Assembly: GCF_018829635.1 (NCBI RefSeq)
Contig: NZ_JAHKKG010000007.1
Location: forward strand, 310,001-374,000
DNA length: 64,000 bases
Direction: 5' to 3'
Source: Paractinoplanes bogorensis
GTDB lineage: Bacteria; Actinomycetota; Actinomycetes; Mycobacteriales; Micromonosporaceae
Shown one piece after another: positions 19,802 to 28,090 of the stretch. Positions within the stretch are counted from its first letter, which is position 1. Every line of letters begins with the position of its first letter. Under the pieces are notes generated by a model. That model saw only the letters and a list, made by a program, of their open reading frames with translations. It did no database searches and was not told where the DNA came from. The position numbers and the translations under genes are program-made.

Positions 19802-22117
19802 ATGATGACAGCGCGACTCCTGGTCACGCTGGCGATCGTCGCAGGGGTGACGGTGCTCGGCGTGTTCGCCGGGCCGTCGTGGTGGCGTCTCTACGCGGAC
19901 GCCGCGCAACTGATCGTGGGCGCGGTCGCGGCCTCGGTCTGCTTCGCGGCGGCCCGCCGCCGGACCGGCCTGCAACGTCGCTGGCGGATCTTCGCCGGCA
20001 TCGGCCTGGCCGGCTGGGCGCTCAACCGGCTGTGGTGGGTGATCCAGGATCTCATCGTGCCCGACCGGACCATCACCATGATGTCCGACATCGGGTTCTT
20101 CATCCTGCCCGCGTCCCTGCTGGCGGTCCTGCTGGTCGCCCCGTTCACCCGGCCCCGGCCGGTGCCCACCTCGGCCCGCCGCGACCAGATCGCCCTGATC
20201 ATCGACAGCGTGCTGATCGCGGGCTCGCTGCTCGCCCTGACCTACACGGTGGTCCCGCGCGACTGGTTCCGGTGGGACGGCCAGCCCACCTCGCTCATCG
20301 TGGCCGCCGCGGCCTACCCGATCGCCGACCTCGTGCTCGCCACCATGGCGGTGCTCCTGCTGCTCACCCGGCCCGACTCCCGGGCCGCCCGCAAACCGCT
20401 GGCGCTCGGCGGCCTGGCCGTGGTCGCGTTCGGGGTCACCGACACCTTCCGGCTGATCCACCTGGCCGACGGGCCGCTGCCACCCTGGGAGACCGCCGGG
20501 CACCTGCTCGGCCCGGCGCTGCTCGCGATCGCGGCGCTCTCCGCGCCGTCCCCGTCGACCCTGGAGGCTGCGCCCGACGCCGGTGACCGCGAGTGGCTCC
20601 ACCTGCTTCTCCCGTACGTGCCGGTGACCGCGACCGGCGTCATGATCGCGATCAACACGGGGGCGGGTAACCCGCTCACGCCGTTCGAGGCCTACCTCGG
20701 CTGGTTGGGTCTGGGCCTGGTCGTGGCCCGGCAGATGTTCACCATCGTCGACAACACGGTGCTTCTCGACCGGGTGTCGGAGGGGCAGCGGCGGCTGCAC
20801 CATCAGGCATACCACGACCCGCTGACCGGGCTGGCCAACCGCGCCCTGTTCCGCGAACGTCTCACCGCGGCCCTCGGCACCCGCCCGGTGGCGGTCCTCT
20901 TCGCCGACCTCGACGACTTCAAGCTGATCAACGACAGCTTCGGCCACGCCATGGGCGACCGGGTGCTGCGCGCGATCGGCGACCGGATGCAAGGCTGCGT
21001 GTCCCCCGACGACCTGGTCGCCCGGCTCGGCGGCGACGAGTTCGCGGTGCTGCTCGACCACACCCCGGCCGACGCCGAACCGGCGGGTCACCGCATCCTG
21101 GCCGCGCTGCGCGAACCGTTCGAGATCGACGGCCACACCGTCGGGGTCGGCGCCAGCATCGGCTTGGTCGTCTCCGAACCCGGCGAGACCCTGACCGCCG
21201 ACGCGCTGCTGCGCCGGGCCGACGCCGCGATGTATTCGAGCAAGCGGCGCGGCAAGGGCGCGATGGCCCGCTACACCGGCCGGGGCGACGGTGGACCCCA
21301 CGCCGACCTGCCCCACCTGCTGGCCCAGGCCCTCGCCTCGGGCCGGCCCGAGGCGGCCGGCTTCGAGGTCTTCTACCAGCCGATCGTCCGCTTCACCGAC
21401 GGCGCCACGGTCGCGGTCGAGGCCCTGGCCCGCTGGACGTCGCCGGTGGCGGGCCCGGTGCACCCCGACGTGTTCGTGTCGGTCGCCGAACGCACCGGCC
21501 TGGTCGCGGCGATCGACGACTTCGTGCTCGACCAGGCCTGCACCGACGCGGCGGCCCTGGCGATGCTCTACGGCCGTCCGATCGACATGCACGTGAACGT
21601 CTCCGCGGTCCGCCTGGGCCAGGCCGGACTGGAGGAATCGGTGGCCGGGGCCCTGGCCCGCACCGGCCTGCCCCCGTCCCGCCTGGTCCTCGAGATCACC
21701 GAGACCAGCCGGATCAAAGACCTGGCCCTGGCCGCCGACGTGGCGACCCGCCTACGAGCCCACGGCGTGCGGATCGCCCTGGACGACTTCGGGAGCGGCT
21801 TCAACGCGCTGGCCCAGCTGCACTCCCTGCCGGTCGACATCGTGAAGCTGGACGCCACCCTGACCGACGTCGACATCGCCCCCGACCGGGTCGAGGCCCT
21901 GTGCCGGTCGGTGCTGGCCATCTGCACCGACCTCGACATCGTGGTGGTGGCCGAGGGCATCGAGACGCCGTCGCGGGCCCACGCCCTGGCCACGGTGGGG
22001 TGTCCGCTGGGGCAGGGCTATCTGTTCGGGCAGCCCGGGCCCTTGCACCGCTTGCAGAGGCCCGTCATTCCGGCCCAGCACCGCCCACCGTCCTCGGCCG
22101 CCCACCTGGCCTCCTAA
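19802..22117 (+). CDS. Membrane GGDEF-EAL cyclic-di-GMP protein
   Basis: 771 residues from ATG 19802 (tandem ATGs; an upstream GTG at 19760 would add 14 residues). The N-terminal ~300 residues contain about nine hydrophobic helices. GGDEF domain: HDPLTGLANR and RLGGDEFAVLLD intact, but the inhibitory-site position reads SPDD rather than RxxD, so product inhibition may be lost. EAL domain: VFYQPIV, VEALARW, VNVSAVRL, EITETSR, ALDDFGSGF and VVAEGIET all intact, so phosphodiesterase activity is expected. The layout matches the first gene in the window and suggests related paralogues. Confidence 0.93.
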   Translation: MMTARLLVTLAIVAGVTVLGVFAGPSWWRLYADAAQLIVGAVAASVCFAAARRRTGLQRRWRIFAGIGLAGWALNRLWWVIQDLIVPDRTITMMSDIGFFILPASLLAVLLVAPFTRPRPVPTSARRDQIALIIDSVLIAGSLLALTYTVVPRDWFRWDGQPTSLIVAAAAYPIADLVLATMAVLLLLTRPDSRAARKPLALGGLAVVAFGVTDTFRLIHLADGPLPPWETAGHLLGPALLAIAALSAPSPSTLEAAPDAGDREWLHLLLPYVPVTATGVMIAINTGAGNPLTPFEAYLGWLGLGLVVARQMFTIVDNTVLLDRVSEGQRRLHHQAYHDPLTGLANRALFRERLTAALGTRPVAVLFADLDDFKLINDSFGHAMGDRVLRAIGDRMQGCVSPDDLVARLGGDEFAVLLDHTPADAEPAGHRILAALREPFEIDGHTVGVGASIGLVVSEPGETLTADALLRRADAAMYSSKRRGKGAMARYTGRGDGGPHADLPHLLAQALASGRPEAAGFEVFYQPIVRFTDGATVAVEALARWTSPVAGPVHPDVFVSVAERTGLVAAIDDFVLDQACTDAAALAMLYGRPIDMHVNVSAVRLGQAGLEESVAGALARTGLPPSRLVLEITETSRIKDLALAADVATRLRAHGVRIALDDFGSGFNALAQLHSLPVDIVKLDATLTDVDIAPDRVEALCRSVLAICTDLDIVVVAEGIETPSRAHALATVGCPLGQGYLFGQPGPLHRLQRPVIPAQHRPPSSAAHLAS

Positions 22118-22173
22118 GGCCGTCGTCTGGCTCGACTGCGTGGCGGCGGGCTGGGCTGGGAGCGTCGCGGGTC

Positions 22174-22557
22174 TCAGCCGGCGCGGTATCGCGTGGTGAC
22201 GCCGAAGTCGATGTCGGTGATCTCGACGTAGGCGACCTGGGGAAGCCGCTCCACGAGGCGCCCGTACAGATGCCGGGCGACCAGCTCGAACGTCGGCCGG
22301 AACTCGAACACCTCGGTCCACGGACGACGCTCGAGCTCCGCACAACACTCCGCGAGCTCGACGGCCGCCGCGTCGGTGTCGAAGAACCAGCCGCGCTCGG
22401 TGAGCTGCTCGTCCTCGAACGCGACACCCACCCGCACGACGACCTCGACACCGTTCCCGGACTTCTTCAGCAGCGACAGCCCACGCTGAGCCCGCACCGG
22501 CGACGCCAGCCCCTGCACGGCCCGGAACCGGCGCTCCACCTCGACCACGTAGCTCAT
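22174..22557 (-). CDS. 6-pyruvoyl-tetrahydropterin synthase-like protein lacking zinc ligands
   Basis: 127 residues. The end of the protein (RPTFELVARHLYGRLVERL, then VEITDIDFGVTTRYRAG) matches the closing helix-strand of the PTPS/QueD fold (PTxExLAxxIxxxL, then a strand). The canonical AAH and HGH zinc ligands cannot be seen: the equivalent N-terminal positions read RRFRAVQGL and VVRVGVAF. It is therefore probably a non-catalytic or repurposed family member. ATG with GGAGG five bases upstream. Divergent from the HAD hydrolase; no queuosine genes nearby. Family assignment is moderate. Confidence 0.5.
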   Translation of the reverse strand: MSYVVEVERRFRAVQGLASPVRAQRGLSLLKKSGNGVEVVVRVGVAFEDEQLTERGWFFDTDAAAVELAECCAELERRPWTEVFEFRPTFELVARHLYGRLVERLPQVAYVEITDIDFGVTTRYRAG

Positions 22558-22613
22558 TCCGACCTCCTTGTCGAGCGCTGCCCGGCGTCCCGGGTGGGCG
22601 GATAGGGTTCGGC

Positions 22614-23306
22614 ATGCTGACCAACGGAATGCCCGAACCGATCGAGGGAGTCATCTTCGACTTCCACGCCACGCTGGTCGGGGGTGGCGACGCCGGTCGC
22701 TGGATCGACGACGCTCTGCGTCATCTGACTGAGTCCGACGCCGGCCGGCCGGATCTCAGCCCGGAGCGGCTCATCGCCCTGCGCGCGCACCTGGACCAGA
22801 TCTGGCAGCACGCCCACACCATCGATCCCCGTAGCGAGCGCGACCTCAGTCAGGATCGGCACCGGGAGGTCTTCAGCCGGACCGTCGCCCTGTGCCCCGG
22901 CGTCAAACCCGACCTGATCGCCGCGTTGTACGCGGTGATGCCGGATCAGTGGGCACCCTTCGACGACGCCGTGCCCGTCCTGCGGGAACTGAAGTCGCGT
23001 GGCATCCGGATCGTGGTGCTGTCCAACATCGGGATCGACATCCGTCCGCACCTCGATCGGACCGGGCTGGGTGCTCTGCTCGACGGCGTGGTGCTGTCGT
23101 TCGAGGTCGGCCTGGTCAAGCCGGACCCGGCCGTCTATGCCCACACGCTCGAACTGCTCGGCGTCGCGGGTCACCGCACCCTGATGGTCGGGGACAGCCC
23201 CCGAGACGACGTCGGCGGCACCCCGTTGAAGATTCGAACGTTGATCCTTCCCCGTACGGATGGCCCGGTGCACGGTCTGGGCATGGTTCTGCGGATGGTC
23301 GGTTGA
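22614..23306 (+). CDS. HAD-superfamily hydrolase
   Basis: 230 residues. Motif I is DFHATLV (nucleophile Asp; the second Asp of DxD is His), motif II LSNIG, motif III VKPDPAVYAH and motif IV VGDSPRDDVGG. A helical cap lies between motifs I and II. Motifs II-IV are standard for phosphatase-type HADs, so phosphomonoesterase activity on a small metabolite is possible, with the DxH change as a caution because the second Asp normally acts as general acid. Starts at ATG 22614; an internal ATG at 22629 is possible. Confidence 0.85.
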   Translation: MLTNGMPEPIEGVIFDFHATLVGGGDAGRWIDDALRHLTESDAGRPDLSPERLIALRAHLDQIWQHAHTIDPRSERDLSQDRHREVFSRTVALCPGVKPDLIAALYAVMPDQWAPFDDAVPVLRELKSRGIRIVVLSNIGIDIRPHLDRTGLGALLDGVVLSFEVGLVKPDPAVYAHTLELLGVAGHRTLMVGDSPRDDVGGTPLKIRTLILPRTDGPVHGLGMVLRMVG

Positions 23307-23307
23307 T

Positions 23308-23355
23308 CGCCTCGGGGCCCGGACCCGGGACCGCCTCGGGGCCCGTCCCCGGGAT
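23308..23355. repeat. Two-copy 24-bp direct repeat between convergent genes
   Basis: Two tandem copies of a 24-bp GC-rich unit beginning CGCCTCGGGGCCCG fill the gap between the convergent HAD and hrpB genes. The unit contains GGGCCCG and CCCGGG self-complementary cores and may help to end transcription. Confidence 0.5.
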
Positions 23356-23365
23356 CGCGGACGGG

Positions 23366-26131
23366 TCATCGGGAGCGTGGGTTGGTGCGGCGGGTGGGCT
23401 CGGCGGTGGTCGGGTCTTCGGGCCAGGGGTGACGTGGGTAGCGGCCGCGCAGCTCGGCTCGCACCTGGGGATAGCCCTGTTGCCAGAACGAGGCCAGATC
23501 ACGCGTGACGGCGACCGGGCGACCGGCCGGGGAGAGCAGGTGCAGCAGGACGGGAACGCGACCGTCGGCCAGCCTCGGGGCGTCGCGCCAGCCGAACGCC
23601 TCCTGCACTTTCACGGCCAGCACCGGCGACTCGGCGTCGGCGTAGTCGACCCGGACCTTCGAACCGCTCGGTACCGGCAGCCGTTCGGGCGCCACCTCGT
23701 CGAGACGGCCGGCCACCGACCACGGCAGCAGGCGGCGCAGGCCCGATGCGACGTCGACCCGGCTCAGGTCGGCGCGACGGCGAGCGTTGCCCAGCTCGAG
23801 CCAGTCGTCGGCGCGGTCGAGCAGCGCCGCGTCGGACACGTCGGGCCACGGCTCGCCCAGCGCGGCATGCGCGAAGGCCAGCCGTTCCCGCAGCTCGATC
23901 GCTCCGCGCGACCAGCTCAACAGGCTCAGCCCCTCGCGACGCAGCCCGTCGAGCAGCGCACTCCGCACCAGACCGCGATCGGGGTCGGTGATCCGCCGCT
24001 CGACCAACGTGATCGCCCCGAGCCGCCGAACCGTGCGCGCCACGACATCCCCGTCCACCCAGCCGATCTCGGTGGCGTCGGCGAGCAGCGTGCCCGCCGC
24101 CTCGATCGCGGTCGCCTCGTCGAGCGGCACCGCCGCCCGGACCCGCGCCGTCCGAGCTCCCGCCGCCCGATCCGCCGAGGAGATGGCCAGCCACTCCACC
24201 CCGGCCAGCCCGCTGCCCGCTCCCAGCTCGGCCGCTGTCCCGCCCGCCATCAGATAGTCGCGGCCACCGGCCACCCGCACCCGGGCCACCCGCTCCGGAT
24301 AGGCCAGCCCCACGACCAGCCCCGCCGCCAGATCATCCGGCAGCCCGCCGCCCCGACCGCGCCCGGTTGCCTGCTCGTTGGACTGCGGGCTGGTCTGGCC
24401 GCGTCCGGCTGCCCGCTCGTCGGTCTGCCCAGCGGTCTGGCCGCGCCCGTCCGCGGGCTGGGCCAGCCGCGCGCCGGTCTGGCTGCGTGTGGCCGCTGAG
24501 TCGTCCGGCCGCATGTCGGCCCGGCTGTCCCCGGACGTCAGCGGCCGTTCTTCGGGTGGCGTGCCTGGTGTGGGATCGCCGCTCGTCGTCGGCTCCGGGG
24601 CTGGGTCGGGGTTGGAGACGGCGGCGGCGGCGTCGGTGACGTCGGGGACTGTTTCGTCGGCTGGGTTTCGGTGCAGTGCGGCGGTCAGGCGGCCCACCTC
24701 GGTGCGCCAGGACGGGTCTTTGCTGCCGCGGGCTCGGCGCCACGCGGCGGTCAGGTCGTCGGTGGCGGCGCGGTCGTCGTCGAGGAGGGCCACGATCTCG
24801 GCCGCCCGGCGGGCGCCGACCAGGGGAGCGCCGTCGAGCAAGGCCCGGGCCAGCCGGGGATGCAGGCCGGCGTCGGCCAGGGCGCGGCCGCGGGCGGTGA
24901 TCCGGCCCTCGGCGTCGACGGCGCCCAAGTCGTGCAGCGTGGAGACGGCCGACTGCAGGGCGCCGGGTGGGGGCTGGTCGGGCAGGGAAAGGCCGGTGCC
25001 GTCGGGGTGGCCCCACAGGGCGAGGTCGAGGGCGAAGCCGGTCAGGTCGGCGGCGGAGATCTCGGACTCGGGCTGGGCCGGGAGGCGGTCGTGCTGGGCG
25101 GGGGACCAGCAGCGGTAGACCCGGCCAGGAGCCTCGCGCCCGGCACGGCCCGCTCGCTGCACGGCGGCGGCGCGGGAGACCGGCACGGTGGCCAGGGCGC
25201 CCAGGCCACGGGCATGGTCCATGCGGGGGACCCGGCTGAGCCCGGCGTCGACCACCGCGCGTACGCCCGGGACGGTCAGGCTGCTCTCGGCCACCGCCGT
25301 CGCCAGCACCACGCGGCGCCGGGGACCGGGGCGCAGCGCCGCATCCTGCACCGCGCCGGGCTGGCGGCCGTGCAGGGGGATCACGTCGGCGTCGACGCCG
25401 ACGAGCCGACCGGCCACGGCGTCGATCTCTCGTGCGCCGGGGAGGAAGACCAGCACGTCGCCGTCGCCCTCGGACAGTGCGCGCCGGGTCGTGGCGGCCA
25501 CGTGGTCGAGCAGGCGGGGGTCGACCCGCAGACCCAGCGGCGGCGAGATGGGGCCGGTCGGAGGGGCCCAATGCTCGGCCACCGGGAACTGCCGGGCCGA
25601 CGCCGCGACCACCGGCGCCGCGCCGAGCACCTCGGCCAGCCGGCCCGCGTCGGCCGTGGCCGAGGTGGCGAGCAGGCTCAGGTCGTCACGCAGGGCGGCG
25701 CGCACCTCGATCAGGAACGCCAGGGCGAGGTCGGTGTCGAGGTGGCGCTCGTGGCACTCGTCGAGCACGACCACGGACGTGCCGGCCAGCTCGGGGTCGC
25801 GCTGAAGACGACGAACGAGGACGCCGGTCGTCACCACCTCGACCCGGGTCTGGCGGGAGACCTGGCGATCGCCGCGGACCGTGTAGCCGACCTGGCCGCC
25901 GACGCGTTCGCCGAGCAGCGCGGCCATGCGGCGGGCGGCGGCCCGGGCGGCCAGGCGGCGGGGCTCGGCCACGACCACCCGGCCGGGCAGGGCGAGCGGC
26001 ACCAGGGTCGTCTTGCCGGTGCCGGGTGGCGCCACCAGCACCGCCGAGCCGCCGCCGGACAGCACCTCGCGGACCCGCGGCAGGACCGGGCGGATCGGAA
26101 GGTCGGGCAGGGCGTCGTCGGCGATGAGCAC
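23366..26131 (-). CDS. hrpB: ATP-dependent RNA helicase HrpB
   Basis: 921-residue DExH helicase. Walker A APPGTGKTTL at the N-terminus, motif II DECH (124-127), SAT motif LLATSATADA, motif VI QRAGRAGREAPG, and the HrpB-specific C-terminal domain (LPWSVAGRLDEVAPERLPVP and ELRGRYPRHPWPEDP) are all present. Unusual: a ~105-residue low-complexity linker (about residues 490-597; Thr/Gln/Gly/Arg-rich) interrupts the protein between the winged-helix/ratchet region and the C-terminal domain. GTG 26131 is chosen for its AGGATGG ribosome-binding site; an upstream start at 26182 is less likely. RNA substrate unknown. Confidence 0.93.
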   Translation of the reverse strand: MLIADDALPDLPIRPVLPRVREVLSGGGSAVLVAPPGTGKTTLVPLALPGRVVVAEPRRLAARAAARRMAALLGERVGGQVGYTVRGDRQVSRQTRVEVVTTGVLVRRLQRDPELAGTSVVVLDECHERHLDTDLALAFLIEVRAALRDDLSLLATSATADAGRLAEVLGAAPVVAASARQFPVAEHWAPPTGPISPPLGLRVDPRLLDHVAATTRRALSEGDGDVLVFLPGAREIDAVAGRLVGVDADVIPLHGRQPGAVQDAALRPGPRRRVVLATAVAESSLTVPGVRAVVDAGLSRVPRMDHARGLGALATVPVSRAAAVQRAGRAGREAPGRVYRCWSPAQHDRLPAQPESEISAADLTGFALDLALWGHPDGTGLSLPDQPPPGALQSAVSTLHDLGAVDAEGRITARGRALADAGLHPRLARALLDGAPLVGARRAAEIVALLDDDRAATDDLTAAWRRARGSKDPSWRTEVGRLTAALHRNPADETVPDVTDAAAAVSNPDPAPEPTTSGDPTPGTPPEERPLTSGDSRADMRPDDSAATRSQTGARLAQPADGRGQTAGQTDERAAGRGQTSPQSNEQATGRGRGGGLPDDLAAGLVVGLAYPERVARVRVAGGRDYLMAGGTAAELGAGSGLAGVEWLAISSADRAAGARTARVRAAVPLDEATAIEAAGTLLADATEIGWVDGDVVARTVRRLGAITLVERRITDPDRGLVRSALLDGLRREGLSLLSWSRGAIELRERLAFAHAALGEPWPDVSDAALLDRADDWLELGNARRRADLSRVDVASGLRRLLPWSVAGRLDEVAPERLPVPSGSKVRVDYADAESPVLAVKVQEAFGWRDAPRLADGRVPVLLHLLSPAGRPVAVTRDLASFWQQGYPQVRAELRGRYPRHPWPEDPTTAEPTRRTNPRSR

Positions 26132-26164
26132 GCGACCATCCTGACCGACGGGTCCGACAGTTCT

Positions 26165-26206
26165 CCCGGCGCCTGTGGACAACTCTGGTTATCCACAGGC
26201 GCCGGG
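26165..26206. repeat. Perfect 15-bp inverted repeat carrying two DnaA-box-like sequences
   Basis: CCCGGCGCCTGTGGA (26165-26179) and TCCACAGGCGCCGGG (26192-26206) are exact reverse complements separated by 12 bases. The inner edges contain TTATCCACA (26189-26197) and, inverted, TTGTCCACA (26182-26174). It lies in the promoter region between hrpB and the divergent uraD and could be an extrusion hairpin, a protein-binding site or a DnaA-titration site. Confidence 0.6.
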
Positions 26207-26364
26207 AAAATGTCGGTGCGGCGTGGCAGGGTGTCCCTCGCCGAGATGGCCGGGAAACCGGACATGCCGCATGACTCGACGTGTGCGGTGTGTTAAATCC
26301 CGGCGCAAAGACTCACGGGTCCCGTGCGGGCCTGCTTGACTGATCGACACAGGAAGGGGTGCTG

Positions 26365-26871
26365 ATGGACGCGGTCGAGGTGTTCAACTCGCTGCCCGCC
26401 GCCCGTCTCGAGGACGATCTCCTCGCCTGCCTCGCCGCGCCCGCGTGGGGTGCCGCGATCATCGCCAAGCGGCCGTACGGGGGCCGGGCCGACGTGCTGG
26501 CCGCGGCCGACGCCGCCGCGCGTGAGCTGAGCTGGGCCGACGTGCTGGCCGGCCTGTCCGCGCACCCGCGCATCGGCGAGCGTGCGGCCGGCGAGTCGAA
26601 GGAGGCCGCCTGGTCACGGCGTGAGCAGTCGGCCGCGGCCCGGAGCGCCGACGAGGTGACCAAGGCTGCGTTGATCGAGGCGAACCGGGCGTACGAGGAA
26701 AGGTTCGGTCATGTCTTTCTGATCTTCGCGAGCGGGCGCACGCAGGAGGAGATCCTCGCCGCCGCCCGTCAGCGGATCACCAACGACGAGGCCACCGAGC
26801 GCGGTGTGGTCACCGATCAGCTGCGCCGGATCGCGCTGCTGCGACTGGAACGGGTGCTCGATGCCCTCTGA
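26365..26871 (+). CDS. uraD: OHCU decarboxylase (2-oxo-4-hydroxy-4-carboxy-5-ureidoimidazoline decarboxylase)
   Basis: 168-residue, all-helical enzyme that decarboxylates OHCU to S-allantoin, the last step of urate to allantoin. The catalytic histidine lies in AHPRIGER, and the family blocks FNSLPAARLEDDLLACL, EANRAYEERFGHVFLIFASGR and ITNDEATER are present. ATG 26365 is used because AGGAAGG lies seven bases upstream; a GTG six bases earlier is too close to it. Overlaps uraH by 11 bp, the first gene of the urate operon. Confidence 0.94.
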   Translation: MDAVEVFNSLPAARLEDDLLACLAAPAWGAAIIAKRPYGGRADVLAAADAAARELSWADVLAGLSAHPRIGERAAGESKEAAWSRREQSAAARSADEVTKAALIEANRAYEERFGHVFLIFASGRTQEEILAAARQRITNDEATERGVVTDQLRRIALLRLERVLDAL

Positions 26872-27223
26872 CGACGGCACGGCCCCGGAGTTCCACGCCA
26901 AGATCTCGACGCACATCCTCGACACGATGAGCGGCGAGCCGGCCCGTGATGTTTATGTGCGATTGGAGCGACGCGACTCCGAGGGGTGGGGGACGATCGC
27001 CGAGGGGCGCACGGACGACGACGGCCGGCTGCGCTACCGGGTGCCGATGCACGACTGGCAGGCGGGCGGCTACCGGCTGTCCTTCTACGTCGAGCCCTAC
27101 CTCGGTGACGACTGCTTCTTCCCGGAGATCACGGTCGCCTTCCACGTCCGCGACCCCGAGCGGCACTACCACGTGCCGCTGCTGCTGAGCCGTTACGGAT
27201 ACACGACCTACCGAGGGAGCTGA
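26861..27223 (+). CDS. uraH: 5-hydroxyisourate hydrolase (transthyretin-like)
   Basis: 120-residue transthyretin-fold enzyme hydrolysing 5-hydroxyisourate, the urate oxidase product, to OHCU. N-terminal ISTHILDTMSGEPARDV with the catalytic His, internal RYRVPM, HVRDPERHYHVPLLLS, and the diagnostic C-terminus YTTYRGS. ATG 26861 overlaps the uraD stop, and the urate oxidase gene begins seven bases after the uraH stop, so the three are one transcript. Confidence 0.95.
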   Translation: MPSDDGTAPEFHAKISTHILDTMSGEPARDVYVRLERRDSEGWGTIAEGRTDDDGRLRYRVPMHDWQAGGYRLSFYVEPYLGDDCFFPEITVAFHVRDPERHYHVPLLLSRYGYTTYRGS

Positions 27224-27229
27224 ACGCGC

Positions 27230-28090
27230 GTGGCGATCGTGCTCGGAGAAAACCGCTACGGCAAGGCCGAGACGCGGCTGGTCCGCGTCAGCCGCGAGGG
27301 CGAGACCCACACGCTGGCCGACTTCAACGTCAGCGTGGCGCTCTCGGGCGACCTGGCCGCGACCCACCTGACCGGCGACAACTCGGGCGTGCTGCCGACC
27401 GACACCATGAAGAACACGGTGTACGCCTTCGCGAAGGAGCACGGCGTCGGCGAGCCCGAGGAGTTCGCGCTGCGGCTGGCCCACCACTTCGTCGACACCC
27501 AGACGCAGATCCGGGCGGCCCGGGTCGGCATCGAGTCGTACGCCTGGGAGCAGCTGGGCCCGCACTCGTTCCAGCGTAGGGGCGATTCCACCCGCACGGT
27601 CGAGGTCACCGTCACGGTCGAGCAGAGTCAGGTGGTGAGCGGGATCTCGGGGCTGGTGCTGCTGAACTCCACGAATTCCGAGTTCCACGGGTTCCCGCGC
27701 GATCAGTACACGACGCTGCCCGAGACGACCGACCGCATCCTGGCCACCGCGGTCGACGCCCGCTGGCGGCACCTGCACGACGACGGGGACTGGGCGAAGT
27801 CGTACGCGGGGGTGGTCGACGCGCTGCTGAAGGCGTTCGTGTCGACGCACAGTCTCTCGCTGCAGCAGACGCTCTACGCCATGGGCAGCCAGGTGCTCAC
27901 CGACCGGTCCGAGATCGCCGAGATCCGGCTCGCGCTGCCCAACAAGCATCACTACCTGGTCGACCTGTCGCCGTTCGACCTCACCAACGACAACGAGGTC
28001 TTCATCGCCGGTGACCGGCCCTACGGCCTGATCGAGGGCACGGTGACCCGCGACGACGTGCCGCCCGCGATCACGGAGTGGTATCCGTGA
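27230..28090 (+). CDS. Urate oxidase (uricase)
   Basis: 286-residue cofactor-free uricase converting urate and O2 to 5-hydroxyisourate. It carries YGKAETRLVRV (catalytic Lys), the TGDNSGVLPTDTMKNTVYA block with the conserved Thr, SFQRRGDSTR, the NSTNSEFHGFPRDQYTTLPE signature and the C-terminal NKHHYLVDLSPF. Two tunnelling-fold domains, full length. GTG 27230 has GGGAG upstream in the end of uraH; GTGA overlap with the deaminase gene downstream. Confidence 0.95.
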   Translation: MAIVLGENRYGKAETRLVRVSREGETHTLADFNVSVALSGDLAATHLTGDNSGVLPTDTMKNTVYAFAKEHGVGEPEEFALRLAHHFVDTQTQIRAARVGIESYAWEQLGPHSFQRRGDSTRTVEVTVTVEQSQVVSGISGLVLLNSTNSEFHGFPRDQYTTLPETTDRILATAVDARWRHLHDDGDWAKSYAGVVDALLKAFVSTHSLSLQQTLYAMGSQVLTDRSEIAEIRLALPNKHHYLVDLSPFDLTNDNEVFIAGDRPYGLIEGTVTRDDVPPAITEWYP

